Shown: positions 40,835 through 49,061 of the stretch, in pieces
How the letters are laid out: each line of letters starts with the position of its first letter
Position numbering within the stretch: the stretch's first letter is position 1
Source of the DNA: Saccharothrix luteola
GTDB lineage: Bacteria; Actinomycetota; Actinomycetes; Mycobacteriales; Pseudonocardiaceae
Direction: 5' to 3'
Length of the DNA stretch: 64,000 nt
Assembly: GCF_020859565.1 (NCBI RefSeq)
Contig: NZ_JAJHUO010000033.1
Location: 1 to 64,000, forward strand
Program-made: the position numbers and the translations under genes
The notes under the pieces: generated by a model
The model's input: only the letters and a program-made list of their open reading frames with translations
The model's database searches: none
Told to the model about the DNA's origin: nothing

Positions 40835-41653
40835 TCAAGGGAGGTTCTTCTCCAGGGCGGCCACGTACGCCTTCATGAGGTGGTCGCGCATCCCGTCACT
40901 CGCCGGGGCGAACGGATCCGCGGCGAGCCCTCGGGCGCGGTCGAGCAGTTTGGACACCCGGGGCATGGAGTCGCGCACCTTGCCGGAGGAGTCGATGTAG
41001 CGCAGTTCCGCGACGTGGCGGAACACCGGCCCGGGCGGGACCTGGGCGACGATGTCGTTGTTGTTGACCACCCGGAACGTCCGTCCGGCCAGTGCCTGGT
41101 CGTAGGCCTTGGCCAAGGCGGTGTTGCACGTGCGGGGCTGCCCGAAGGTGTAGATGCCGTGCGCCGTCAGTTCCGGCTTCTCGAAGTGCAGCCACGCCGC
41201 GGCCAGCATCGCCAGCGCGCCGCCGAGGCTGTGCCCGGTGAACCACACCGTCTGCTCGGCATCGCGCAGTTCCTGGACGGCCGCGACCACGGACGGGCTC
41301 ACCGCCCGCAACGCCTCGGCGAACCCGTAGTGGACCAGCCCCCGCTTCGCCGGTCCCGGCCACGGCGGGACGGTCGCGTCGGACAACCAGTCCCGCAACT
41401 GCAGTGGCTCGGTGCCGCGGAACGCGGTCACGATCATCGTCGGGCTCGCCATCGTGTACGCCTGGGTGTCGCTGAGCGCGAACGGCGGCTTGAACGTCGA
41501 GTGGTGGTGACGCACGCGGTCGAACCCCCACTCACCGGCGGTGGCCTCGATCTCTTCCCGGTCGCCGTAGGCCAGTTCGGCGGCTTTCGCCATGCAGTAC
41601 GCCTGGCGTGCGTCGTACCCGGATGCCAGGTGGTTCAGCGTCGGTGCGGACAT
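40835..41653 (-). CDS. Class 3 lipase (alpha/beta hydrolase)
   Basis: 272-aa lipase of the fungal-type class 3 family. VTAFRGTEPLQLRDWLSD gives the oxyanion region, WFTGHSLGGALAMLAA the nucleophile elbow, RVVNNNDIVAQVPP the Asp, and the C-terminal DHLMKAY the likely His. It has no signal peptide, so it probably acts inside the cell on acylglycerols or other lipid esters. It is upstream of and in the same direction as the lipocalin/prenyl-synthase operon (308-bp gap), which adds to the lipid theme there. ATG 41653. Confidence 0.83.
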   Translation of the reverse strand: MSAPTLNHLASGYDARQAYCMAKAAELAYGDREEIEATAGEWGFDRVRHHHSTFKPPFALSDTQAYTMASPTMIVTAFRGTEPLQLRDWLSDATVPPWPGPAKRGLVHYGFAEALRAVSPSVVAAVQELRDAEQTVWFTGHSLGGALAMLAAAWLHFEKPELTAHGIYTFGQPRTCNTALAKAYDQALAGRTFRVVNNNDIVAQVPPGPVFRHVAELRYIDSSGKVRDSMPRVSKLLDRARGLAADPFAPASDGMRDHLMKAYVAALEKNLP

Positions 41654-42011
41654 CGTCCATCCTCACGTAGGCGACACGTCAACGGTGGCCACGTCCCCGC
41701 CACACCACCTGTGCCTACCTCCGCCGCGGCCCACCGCGCCACCGGCCGCGCCAGGGTTCACCCGCCGGATGCGTGCCTCGATCCCGCGCGGGTGATCCCG
41801 CCGGGCCCGGTCATCGTGGGCGGACGCCGCGGAGGTTCGCGATCGAATTCATCCGCCGGTCGGAGTACCGGTTTATTCGGCCCGATGTGGGATCGACTCC
41901 TTTCCCTGTGACGTTGCATTGGCGGGGGCTTGAGAAAGGTCGAGCGGAGCTACCACCGGGGCTCCTGTCGTGGTTACCATTGGGCTCCGGCGCACTTAAG
42001 GGGGGAGTGTC
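41654..42011. other. 358-bp divergent spacer between lipase and PPOX genes
   Basis: No gene or clear dyad recognised. The right end holds the ribosome site AAGGGGGG of the PPOX-like gene. A TACCAT element at 41975-41980 could be a -10 box but has no good -35 partner. Confidence 0.4.
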
Positions 42012-42452
42012 ATGGAAGGGATCGTGCAAATACCGGAATCGCATCGCGATCTGCTGGACGTGCAGACCGCGGCGCTGTCGACCATCGGGAGCGACGGTCG
42101 TCCGCAGGTCACCGCGACGTGGTTCATCTACGACGAGAACGAGGGGACGGTGAAGATGTGGCTGCTGGACCACCGGCAGAAGGTCAAGAACATGCGCGCC
42201 AACCCGCGGGTCACGTTGTTCATCCTGGACCCGCGCAACCAGTTCCGGGCCTTGGAGATCAGGGCCGACGCCGAACTGGCGGCCGACCCTGAGATGGTGC
42301 TGGAGCGGCAGGTCTCGCCGAAGTACTACTACCCCGACTTCCGCAGGTACGAGCCGAACGGCGAGACGCGGTCGGCGGTGACGCTGCACATCGTGAAGGT
42401 CAACGCCCTGGACGAGCCGCCGCCGGACTGGGAGGACGTCACCCCCAGGTGA
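42012..42452 (+). CDS. PPOX-class flavin/F420-dependent oxidoreductase-like protein
   Basis: 146-aa split-barrel protein of the pyridoxamine-phosphate-oxidase-like family: LLDVQTAALSTIGSDGRPQVTATWF, VKMWLLDHRQKVKNMRANPRVTLFI and YYPDFRRYEPNGETRSAVTLHI. Actinobacterial members bind F420, FMN or heme-like cofactors and reduce varied substrates. ATG 42012 with a purine-rich AAGGGGGGA upstream. It stands alone; the neighbours do not indicate the substrate. Confidence 0.78.
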   Translation: MEGIVQIPESHRDLLDVQTAALSTIGSDGRPQVTATWFIYDENEGTVKMWLLDHRQKVKNMRANPRVTLFILDPRNQFRALEIRADAELAADPEMVLERQVSPKYYYPDFRRYEPNGETRSAVTLHIVKVNALDEPPPDWEDVTPR

Positions 42453-42481
42453 CCCGTCGGCCGGTCCGGCAGGAGAGTCCG

Positions 42482-42922
42482 TCACCGCCCGGCGCGCCGG
42501 ATCACCACCGTCGGCGCGATCGGCCCGAGCAGGTGCAGCGCGGTGGACAGCCGGGGTAGGTGGTCGCCCGGCTCGCGGACCCACCGCACCGGGCCGTCCG
42601 CGGTCACGCTCGGTGGCAGCGGTAGGTACTGGCCGTTGTTCACCAGCCGCACGTGAGGCGGCAGCACGGGCGCGCCGGCGTCGGCGGTGTCGACCAGGAA
42701 CGCCCACAGGTCGGCCGACAGCGCCAGCGCCGGCAGCGCCGCCTCGACCTGCCCGCCGACCCAGGCGCTCACCAGCAGACCGCCGATTCCGCGCCCGGTG
42801 GGCAGGTGCACGTTGCCGTCCGACAGCACCAGCGGCCAACGGCGGCCGATGGCCAGGCGTTCCACGGTCGCGTGCACCTGGTTGGCGTAACGGGTGGCGG
42901 CGCACGCCGCTGAGTTGTCCAT
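42482..42922 (-). CDS. Hypothetical protein
   Basis: 146 aa, ATG 42922 preceded by a GGGGGA ribosome site. Not recognised. It begins with a helix NSAACAATRYANQVHATVER, then RWPLVLSDGNVHLPTGRGIGG and a mixed alpha/beta part, and ends VVIRRAGR. No signal peptide, no membrane segment, no obvious catalytic motif. Convergent with the PPOX-like gene (29 bp between stops) and divergent from the VanZ/RDD gene. Confidence 0.6.
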   Translation of the reverse strand: MDNSAACAATRYANQVHATVERLAIGRRWPLVLSDGNVHLPTGRGIGGLLVSAWVGGQVEAALPALALSADLWAFLVDTADAGAPVLPPHVRLVNNGQYLPLPPSVTADGPVRWVREPGDHLPRLSTALHLLGPIAPTVVIRRAGR

Positions 42923-43033
42923 GGATCCCCCATCCTCGGTGGAAGCCCTCGACAGGGGTTCGTCATCGGGGCCGGTTCGGTTCGACCACTCGATCAGGTG
43001 ACTGGCGGGCAGTGTCCGGAGGCGCGGCCTAGC

Positions 43034-44149
43034 GTGGCCGCCGTGTCGGTGCGGCTGAGCGAGTCGATCATCACGCTGGTGCTGTTCGCGCTGCTGGTGC
43101 CGGTGGCGGTGCTGCCGTGGGTGCACTGGCAGTACCGGCGCCGCGGTCGGCTGCGCGGGTGGTCGGCGGTCGTGGCGGCGGCCAGTGCGTTGTACGGGTG
43201 CGCACTGGTGGCGTTCACGCTGTTCCCGCTGCCGGTCGTGACCGACGGGTTCTGCACGGGCCGGTCGCCGCGCGCCTACTGGCAGCCACGCCCGTTCGCG
43301 TCGCTGGACGACATCGCCGCCGCCGGCTACTCGCCGACGAGCCCCGCGTTCCTCCAGGTGGCGTTGAACGTGGCGTTGTTCGTGCCGCTGGGTTTCCTGC
43401 TGTGCTACCGGTTCCGGCGCGGTGCGGTGGTGGCGACCGCGATCGGGCTGCTGGTGTCGCTCGCCGTGGAGACGACGCAGGGCACGGCGGTGTTCGGCCT
43501 CTACCCGTGCCCGTACCGGGTCGCGGACGTGGACGACCTCATGACCAACACCGCGGGCACGCTCGCGGGGTGGCTGCTCGCGCGGTGGGTCGGGCGGCTG
43601 TTGCCCGCGGCCGTTCCGGAGCCCGTGGCCGACACCGGGCCGCCGGGTCTGGTGCGGCGGGGGTTGGCGTTCGCGGGCGACCTGCTCACCTTGTCGCTGG
43701 CGCAGTTCGCGTGCCGGGTGGTGCTCGTGCTCGTCGGCGAGGGGACCGGGACGTCCGGGCTGACCCGGCTCGCGGTCTCGGACTGGTTCTCCGCCGCGCT
43801 CGGCGTGCTGGTGCCGGTGATCGCCACGGTCGTCGTGCCGCTGCTGCGCGCCGACCGGGCCACGCCAGGCCAGGTGGCGTTCAACCTGGCCCTGGCCGAC
43901 GCGCGCACGGGCGGCACGGCGCCGGCACGAGCGGTGTTGCTGCGGTTCGCGTTCTGGTGGCTGCCGGTCCTGCTGCTGATCTCCGCCGGGCACGGAGGGA
44001 TCGTGTTCTTCGCCGCCGTCGTGGTCGGCCTCGCCGCCCGCTCCCGTGCCGACCGCCGCAGCCTCCTGGGCCTGATCTCGACCACCACCACAACCACGCG
44101 TGTCGAACGCTCAGGACAACCGTTGAAGAGCACGGCGACGGGCCCGTGA
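43034..44149 (+). CDS. VanZ-like/RDD membrane protein
   Basis: 371-aa integral membrane protein. The first half is VanZ-like (AFTLFPLPV, then LNVALFVPLGFLLCYRFRRG, VSLAVETTQ, VDDLMTNTAGTLAGWLL). The second half resembles an RDD domain (GLAFAGDLLTLSLAQF, then RATPGQVAFNLALADARTGG). This VanZ plus RDD pairing is common in actinobacteria; function is unknown, although VanZ relates to glycopeptide (teicoplanin) tolerance. GTG 43034 is chosen; GTG 43043 or 43049 and ATG 42998 are possible. The TGA stop lies inside the terminator stem. Confidence 0.75.
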   Translation: MAAVSVRLSESIITLVLFALLVPVAVLPWVHWQYRRRGRLRGWSAVVAAASALYGCALVAFTLFPLPVVTDGFCTGRSPRAYWQPRPFASLDDIAAAGYSPTSPAFLQVALNVALFVPLGFLLCYRFRRGAVVATAIGLLVSLAVETTQGTAVFGLYPCPYRVADVDDLMTNTAGTLAGWLLARWVGRLLPAAVPEPVADTGPPGLVRRGLAFAGDLLTLSLAQFACRVVLVLVGEGTGTSGLTRLAVSDWFSAALGVLVPVIATVVVPLLRADRATPGQVAFNLALADARTGGTAPARAVLLRFAFWWLPVLLLISAGHGGIVFFAAVVVGLAARSRADRRSLLGLISTTTTTTRVERSGQPLKSTATGP

Positions 44150-44174
44150 ACCAACGATCGGCTCACGGGCCCGT
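44138..44174. terminator. Bidirectional terminator
   Basis: A perfect 12-bp inverted repeat (ACGGGCCCGTGA / TCACGGGCCCGT, 13-nt loop) between the VanZ gene, whose stop is in the stem, and the convergent peptidase-like gene ending at 44192. Confidence 0.75.
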
Positions 44175-44191
44175 CCCTCGCTCACGCCGGA

Positions 44192-44851
44192 TCAGAACGC
44201 CTGGTTCGCGAAGCCCTTCCGGGCCGCCGCGGACAGGAACGACTGCCACGCCGCGCTGCTGGTGTGCGGGTCACCGGTGGTGCCCAGCCGCGACTTGGCG
44301 GTGGTGAACGCGCTCTGCGTCTTCGGGCCCCAGATGCCGTCCACCACCAGGCCGGAGCTCATGAAGTTGTTGCACAGCGCCTGCACGAACTTCGTGTCGC
44401 TCTCCGACCCCGTCACGCACCGCACCGGCAGGCCGCCGAAGTCGGAGTGGATGTGGTCCTCGTGGGCGGCGTTGTACCAGCCGTCCAGCGCGAACCGGAA
44501 CCGACGACGGCACACCGCGTCCACCGCCAGGTAGCGGCGACGCGTGGCGAGCGTGCCCGAGGCGTGGTCGCGGTCCAGCGGCGACGACACCTGACCGCCG
44601 CTCCACCGCACGTGGTCGAGGTCCATCGCGGTGCCCGCGCCGTGCTCGCCGGGCTTGTTCACGTAGAAGCCCGCCGACACCAGGTACGTGATGCTGCCGT
44701 ACGCCGACGACAGCGACCGCAGGTCCCGGATCCACAGCACCAGGGAGTCGTAGAACGCCTGCGTGGCCTGCCAGTTGCGCAACGTCGTGTTGCCGCGGCC
44801 GGACCGCCAGTAGTAGACGGGGGTGCCGTCGATCCGCTGGAACGTGATCAT
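44192..44851 (-). CDS. Extensin-like/D,D-peptidase-type protein with peptidoglycan-binding domain
   Basis: 219 aa. The N-terminal region has GEHGAGTAMDLDHVRW and AAHEDHIHSDFGG, the zinc-ligand pattern (H, D, then H-x-H) of the VanY/extensin-2 metallopeptidase-like fold. The C-terminal about 70 residues form a peptidoglycan-binding-like repeat (LVVDGIWGPKTQSAFTTAKS). No signal peptide is seen, yet cell-wall cleavage is the expected role. ATG 44851 overlaps the stop of the upstream gene by 4 bp (ATGA), so it is translationally coupled to the secreted propeller-like protein. Confidence 0.75.
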   Translation of the reverse strand: MITFQRIDGTPVYYWRSGRGNTTLRNWQATQAFYDSLVLWIRDLRSLSSAYGSITYLVSAGFYVNKPGEHGAGTAMDLDHVRWSGGQVSSPLDRDHASGTLATRRRYLAVDAVCRRRFRFALDGWYNAAHEDHIHSDFGGLPVRCVTGSESDTKFVQALCNNFMSSGLVVDGIWGPKTQSAFTTAKSRLGTTGDPHTSSAAWQSFLSAAARKGFANQAF

Positions 44852-45699
44852 CGGGTCGCCTCCGCGGTGATCAGCCGGCCGCCGGTGAGCCAGCCGGAAC
44901 GGGTACCCGCGACACCGAGCGCCTTCGCGTCCGCCGGCACGGCCGGACGGGTCCGGTCCGCGTCGAGCACGCCGGTGAGCGGGGTGGCGTCGACCATCTC
45001 GTTGCCGACCCAGTGCACGCGGCCGTCCACCGAGGCCAGGCCGCGCACGGCGACACCGTCCAGGCGGGGACGGGTCGTCCAGGTGACGCCGTCGCGCGAG
45101 GTGTGCAGGACCGTGCCGGAGACGTCGACGGCCGCCACGACCCAGCCGTCGGGCGTCGCGGCGACGGCGGTGGCCGACAGGTCGTCGGTCCACTCCAATC
45201 CCCGCACGGGCACGGTGTTCCAGCCCGACGCGGTGCGGCGGGCGGCGATGCGGACGACCGAAGCGCGCTCGTGCTTGAGCACCGAGCCGAACGCCAGGCC
45301 GCCGCCGACCGCGGTGAACTCCGAGCGCACGCCGTGCAGCCGGCGGGCCTCGCGCCACGTGACGGCGTCGGTGGACTCCCAGATCGTCGCGATCGGGTCG
45401 CCGCGCAGCGCGCCGACCGCGTGGAAGGTGGAGCCGTCACGGGAGACGTCGACCAGGTCCGCGCCGGCGAGGCCGGTGGTGATGCGCACCGAACCGCCTT
45501 CGTCGACGACGACCCACTGGCCGTCCTCCTCGGTCACCATGAGAGGGGTGCCGTCGGACGCGAGGAACACGCCCGCGGCTTTTCGGGGGTTGTCCGCGGC
45601 GCTCGACGCGGGTGCCGCAGCAGCCGCGTGGGCCGTCAGCGCGCTGGTGAGGGCCGCGGTGGCGGCGGCTCCCAGCACGAACGTTCGCCGATCGAGCAC
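44848..45699 (-). CDS. Secreted propeller-like protein with Tat-type signal
   Basis: 283 aa starting at GTG 45699, with AAAGGA 6 bp upstream. The N-terminus DRRTFVLGAAATAALTSALT resembles a Tat signal (RRTF), cleaved after an AHA-type site. The rest is a series of short beta blades (GSTFHAVGALRGD, SGTVLHTSRDGVTWTTRP, GRVHWVGNEMVDATP), like a BNR/beta-propeller protein. Function unknown. It is coupled to the extensin-like peptidase gene and may help bind cell-wall or glycan substrate. Confidence 0.65.
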   Translation of the reverse strand: MLDRRTFVLGAAATAALTSALTAHAAAAAPASSAADNPRKAAGVFLASDGTPLMVTEEDGQWVVVDEGGSVRITTGLAGADLVDVSRDGSTFHAVGALRGDPIATIWESTDAVTWREARRLHGVRSEFTAVGGGLAFGSVLKHERASVVRIAARRTASGWNTVPVRGLEWTDDLSATAVAATPDGWVVAAVDVSGTVLHTSRDGVTWTTRPRLDGVAVRGLASVDGRVHWVGNEMVDATPLTGVLDADRTRPAVPADAKALGVAGTRSGWLTGGRLITAEATR

Positions 45700-45874
45700 G
45701 TCAGTCCTTTCGAGGCAGGGGGAAGTGCTGACGTGGCACAGGGCCGGTTGGAAGTTTTCCAACCCACAAAGTATGGGTGACCCGCCGTTGCGGCAATGGC
45801 CCGTTCCGCCCAAAACGCTGCCGTCCGGCACGGAAAGCCGCCGGTCGGCGAGAACGGCTGGGGTACGATTCCCG

Positions 45875-45958
45875 GTGTTCGCGACTGGCGTGCCGAGGGT
45901 GGGAACGACCACCGGGGAGCGTTGAGCCGAGATGCACCGCGCGCCTGGGTGCTGCGGC
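45875..45958 (+). promoter_or_regulatory. ZTP (pfl) riboswitch upstream of glyA
   Basis: The leader matches the pfl-motif pattern in order: GCGACTGGCG (45881-45890), a hairpin arm GGGTGGGAACGACCACC, then GGGGAGCG (45914-45921), and the distal CGCGCCTGGGT (45939-45950) that forms the pseudoknot. Such riboswitches bind ZTP/ZMP and turn on folate one-carbon genes such as glyA when 10-formyl-THF is low. A -10-like TACGAT lies at 45864-45869. The apparent ATG at 45932 falls inside the structure. Confidence 0.8.
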
Positions 45959-45985
45959 AGCGCCCCCGCGCGCGTGGAGGTCGTC

Positions 45986-47242
45986 ATGCACGAACCCGCG
46001 ATCCCGTCGTTGACCGGAGCGGACCCCGAGGTCGCCCGCCTGGTCCAGGCCGAGGCACGCCGCCAGTTCGAGAAGGTCCGCCTGATCGCCTCGGAGAACT
46101 ACGTCTCGACCGCCGTCCTCCAAGCCACCGGCTCCGTGCTGACCAACAAGTACTCCGAGGGCTACGCCGGCCGCCGCTACTACGAGGGCCAGCAGGTCGT
46201 CGACCCGGTCGAGGAACTGGCCGTCGGGCGGGCCAAGGCGCTGTTCGGCGTCGACCACGCCAACGTCCAGCCCTACTCGGGCTCACCGGCCAACCTCGCC
46301 GTCTACCTGGCGTTCCTCGCCCCCGGTGACACGGTCATGGGCATGGCCCTGCCCGCCGGCGGGCACCTCACCCACGGCTGGGGCGTCTCGGCCACCGGCA
46401 AGTGGTTCCGCAGCGTCCAGTACGGCGTGACCAAGGAGACCGGCGTGGTCGACCTGGACCAGGTCCGCGACCTGGCCCGCGCCGAACGCCCGAAGGTGAT
46501 CTTCTGCGGCGGCACGGCCATTCCGCGCACCATCGACTTCCCCGCCTTCGCCGAGATCGCGAACGAGGTCGGCGCCGTCCTCGCGGCCGACATCGCGCAC
46601 ATCGCCGGCCTCGTCGCGGGCGGCGCGCACCCGTCACCGGTCGGGCACGCCCAGGTGATCACCACGACCACCCACAAGACGTTGCGCGGACCGCGCGGCG
46701 CGATGATCCTCACCGACGCCGAGCACGCCAAGGCGATCGACAAAGCCGTGTTCCCCGGCTTGCAGGGCGGGCCGCACAACCACACCACGGCGGCCATCGC
46801 GGTCGCGCTCGGCGAGGCTTCGGAGCCGTCGTTCGGCCTCTACGCGCACGCCGTCGTGCAGAACGCACGCGCGCTCGCCGCCGCACTGCTCGACCGCGGC
46901 TTCGACCTGGTCTCCGGCGGCACCGACAACCACCTGATCCTGGTCGACCTGACCAGCAAGGGCATCGGCGGCAAGCCCGCCGCCAAGGCCCTGGACCGGG
47001 CGGGCATCGAGGCCAACTACAACACCGTCCCGTTCGACCCGCGCAAGCCGTTCGACCCGTCCGGCGTCCGCCTCGGCACGGCCGCCATCACCACCCGCGG
47101 CCTCACCGAGGACCACATGCCGCAGGTCGCGGAGTGGATCGACCAGGCCGTCCGGGCGGCGGACGACCCGCAGGCGCTCGACCGCATCGCCGCCGAGGTC
47201 GCCGACCTGATGGCGGGCTACCCGATGCCCGGCTGGGCGTAG
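45986..47242 (+). CDS. glyA: Serine hydroxymethyltransferase
   Basis: 418-aa PLP enzyme that converts serine and tetrahydrofolate to glycine and methylene-THF. Motifs: LIASENYVS, NKYSEGYAGRRYYEG, NVQPYSGSPANLAVY, DIAHIAGLVAGG, and the PLP lysine in TTTTHKTLRGPRGAM. ATG 45986 (MHEPAIPSL) has GGAGG 5 bp upstream; an earlier in-frame ATG (45932) lies inside the riboswitch and is rejected. Its last 25 bp overlap the convergent Clp-N/TIR gene. Controlled by the upstream ZTP riboswitch. Confidence 0.95.
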   Translation: MHEPAIPSLTGADPEVARLVQAEARRQFEKVRLIASENYVSTAVLQATGSVLTNKYSEGYAGRRYYEGQQVVDPVEELAVGRAKALFGVDHANVQPYSGSPANLAVYLAFLAPGDTVMGMALPAGGHLTHGWGVSATGKWFRSVQYGVTKETGVVDLDQVRDLARAERPKVIFCGGTAIPRTIDFPAFAEIANEVGAVLAADIAHIAGLVAGGAHPSPVGHAQVITTTTHKTLRGPRGAMILTDAEHAKAIDKAVFPGLQGGPHNHTTAAIAVALGEASEPSFGLYAHAVVQNARALAAALLDRGFDLVSGGTDNHLILVDLTSKGIGGKPAAKALDRAGIEANYNTVPFDPRKPFDPSGVRLGTAAITTRGLTEDHMPQVAEWIDQAVRAADDPQALDRIAAEVADLMAGYPMPGWA

Positions 47243-48021
47243 CGGACCACGTCGGCCAACCGCGCCACGTCCGCCCGGAACGTCTCGTGCCGGACCGTGA
47301 CGTGGTCGGCGACGCGACCGGTTCCCGGCAGCTGGTCGACGGGCAGCACCGCCCCGTCGACCAGCACCGGGATCACCGGCACCGCGCGTTGCGCCGCGCG
47401 TTCCACCTCGGCGCGCATCAGGTCGGTCGGCGTCCAGTCCGGCCCGACCACGGCGAGCAGCACGTCGCACTCGCCGACGTCGCCCACCACCGACCGGCCG
47501 AAGTCGTCCAGCCGGTCCGCGATGCGCCCGGCGAGGTGCACGTCGTCCGGACGCCGGTAGCTGAGGAACAGCCGCGGCGCCGGGGACAGGTCGATGCCGG
47601 CCAGCGCGGCGAACGCCCGGTCGCGCACCTCGCCGGGGTCGACGCCGCACCGGGCCAGCACGTCGAGCGCCACGCCCTCGTCCTCCGCGAGCACGCCCAG
47701 CAGCAGGTGCTCGGTGCCGACGTGCCGGTGCCCCAACGCCAGCGACTCCCGCACGGCCGAGGCCAACGCCCGCTTCGCGCCCGGCGTGAACGGCAGGCGG
47801 CCGGGCACGGGCACGACACCCCGCCGCGACACCTCCAGCACCCGCGCCCGACACCCGGCCGGTGACACCCCGACCGACGCCAGCACCGACGCCGCCGCGC
47901 CGCCCTCGCCGACCAACCCGAGCAACAGGTGCTCGGTGCCGATGGCGGTGTGGGCGAACCCCCGGGCCTCCTGGAGGGCGATCACGGAGACCCGGCGCGC
48001 GCTCGCGGTGAACCGTTCCAC
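47218..48021 (-). CDS. Clp N-domain protein fused to a TIR-like domain
   Basis: 267 aa from GTG 48021. Two Clp-N repeats (about 5-60: FTASARRVSVIALQEARGFA and GTEHLLLGLVGEGG; about 75-135: GAKRALASAVRESLALGHRH and GTEHLLLGVLAEDEG) precede a TIR-like domain from about 150 (LFLSYRRPDDVHLAGRIADR, then VLLAVVGPDW and RAEVERAAQRAVPVIPVLV). The TIR part is short: about 25 residues around the BB-loop are missing, though the Glu near RAEVE, where the NADase catalytic acid sits, is kept. Clp-N proteins bind degradation substrates. Possible stress or defence role. Its end overlaps glyA by 25 bp. Confidence 0.78.
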   Translation of the reverse strand: MERFTASARRVSVIALQEARGFAHTAIGTEHLLLGLVGEGGAAASVLASVGVSPAGCRARVLEVSRRGVVPVPGRLPFTPGAKRALASAVRESLALGHRHVGTEHLLLGVLAEDEGVALDVLARCGVDPGEVRDRAFAALAGIDLSPAPRLFLSYRRPDDVHLAGRIADRLDDFGRSVVGDVGECDVLLAVVGPDWTPTDLMRAEVERAAQRAVPVIPVLVDGAVLPVDQLPGTGRVADHVTVRHETFRADVARLADVVRYAQPGIG

Positions 48022-48096
48022 ACCAATTCCTTCGCCACCGGTCGACCAGCCCCGGGATCAGGCTGCCCTCAGTCCATCGCACCGAGTTTCCGGGTG

Positions 48097-49020
48097 TTAC
48101 CGGAATTTGTCAGTAGCCGCGCGCCTGGCCTCGGTCATGGCATCGCTGCCGCCGTGCGCGGTGTGGGGGACGAGGATCAGCTCCGCGTCCGGCCACGCGT
48201 GCGCGAGGTCGAACGGGGTGCCGATCAGATTTCCCAGGTCGAGCGTTCCTTGAACGATCACGCCCGGGATGCCCGCGAGTTTCCACGCCTCCTCCAGCAC
48301 GATCCCCTCGGGCAGCCACGACCCGTGCGCCCAGTAGTGCGTGACCAGCCGGGCGAACGCCAACCCGTGCTCCGGGTCCTCGAAGCGCAGCCCGCCGGTG
48401 GACAACGGCTGCAACGCGTCCTCCCACGTGCACCACTCCAGCGCCGCCCGGCGGTGCACGGCCGGATCCGGGTCCAGGAGCAGCTCCAGGTACCCGGCCG
48501 CCGGGTCGCCGGACGGCACCAGTTCGCGGAACCGGGCGTGGGCCTCGGGGAACATCGGCCCCAAGCCCGTGGTCAGCAGGTCGGTCTCCGCCCGGCGGCC
48601 GGTGGCCACGCCCGCGTGCACCATCTCCGACACCCGGTGCGGGAACCGTTCGGCGTACACGAGGCCGAGCACCGAGCCCCACGACGCCGCGAACACCAGC
48701 CACCGGTCGATGCCCAGGTGCTCGCGCAGCTTCTCCAAGTCGCCGATCAGGTGGTCGGTGGTGTTGGTGGACAGGTCCACGACCGGGTGGCCGGCGTGCG
48801 GTGTGCTCCGGCCGCAGCCGCGCTGGTCGAGCAGCACGACCCGGTACGCCGCCGGGTCGAAGTACTGCCGGGCGCGGGGCGTGCTGCCCGAGCCCGGTCC
48901 GCCGTGCAGCACCACGGCCGGTTTGCCGTCCGGGTTGCCGCACACCTCCCAGTACACGTGGTGCCCGTCGCCGACGTCGAGCATGCCGTGGTCGTACGGC
49001 TCGATCTCCGGGTACAGCAC
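48097..49020 (-). CDS. pip: Prolyl aminopeptidase (proline iminopeptidase)
   Basis: 307-aa alpha/beta hydrolase of peptidase family S33: oxyanion motif VVLHGGPGSGSTP, LLDQRGCGRSTPH, nucleophile elbow FAASWGSVLGLVYAE (usually GGSWGS), and late acid/base residues around GTLDLGN and VPHTAHGGSD. It removes N-terminal proline from peptides in the cytosol. GTG 49020 follows GAGGGAGG by 4 bp. A palindrome AACAG-TG-CTGTT at 49040-49051 lies just upstream. The Ala in place of the first Gly of the elbow is a mild deviation. Confidence 0.85.
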   Translation of the reverse strand: MLYPEIEPYDHGMLDVGDGHHVYWEVCGNPDGKPAVVLHGGPGSGSTPRARQYFDPAAYRVVLLDQRGCGRSTPHAGHPVVDLSTNTTDHLIGDLEKLREHLGIDRWLVFAASWGSVLGLVYAERFPHRVSEMVHAGVATGRRAETDLLTTGLGPMFPEAHARFRELVPSGDPAAGYLELLLDPDPAVHRRAALEWCTWEDALQPLSTGGLRFEDPEHGLAFARLVTHYWAHGSWLPEGIVLEEAWKLAGIPGVIVQGTLDLGNLIGTPFDLAHAWPDAELILVPHTAHGGSDAMTEARRAATDKFR

Positions 49021-49039
49021 AGTGCCTCCCTCTGGATAC

Positions 49040-49051
49040 AACAGTGCTGTT
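49040..49051. promoter_or_regulatory. Palindrome upstream of the proline iminopeptidase gene
   Basis: AACAG-TG-CTGTT, perfect 5-bp arms, 20 bp before the GTG start, inside an unusually AT-rich spacer. It may be an operator. A related AACACTGTT element occurs upstream of the carotenoid oxygenase gene. Confidence 0.35.
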
Positions 49052-49061
49052 ATATTAGTGC

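Noticed and set aside
33008..41653. Classical carotenoid gene cluster
   Set aside because: No phytoene synthase or desaturase is present; only one prenyl synthase and a tentative CrtC-like protein, and the carotenoid oxygenase is about 8 kb away in another unit.
45932..45985. N-terminal extension of glyA from ATG 45932
   Set aside because: It lies inside the riboswitch distal domain and encodes an unconserved peptide; ATG 45986 has a proper ribosome site.
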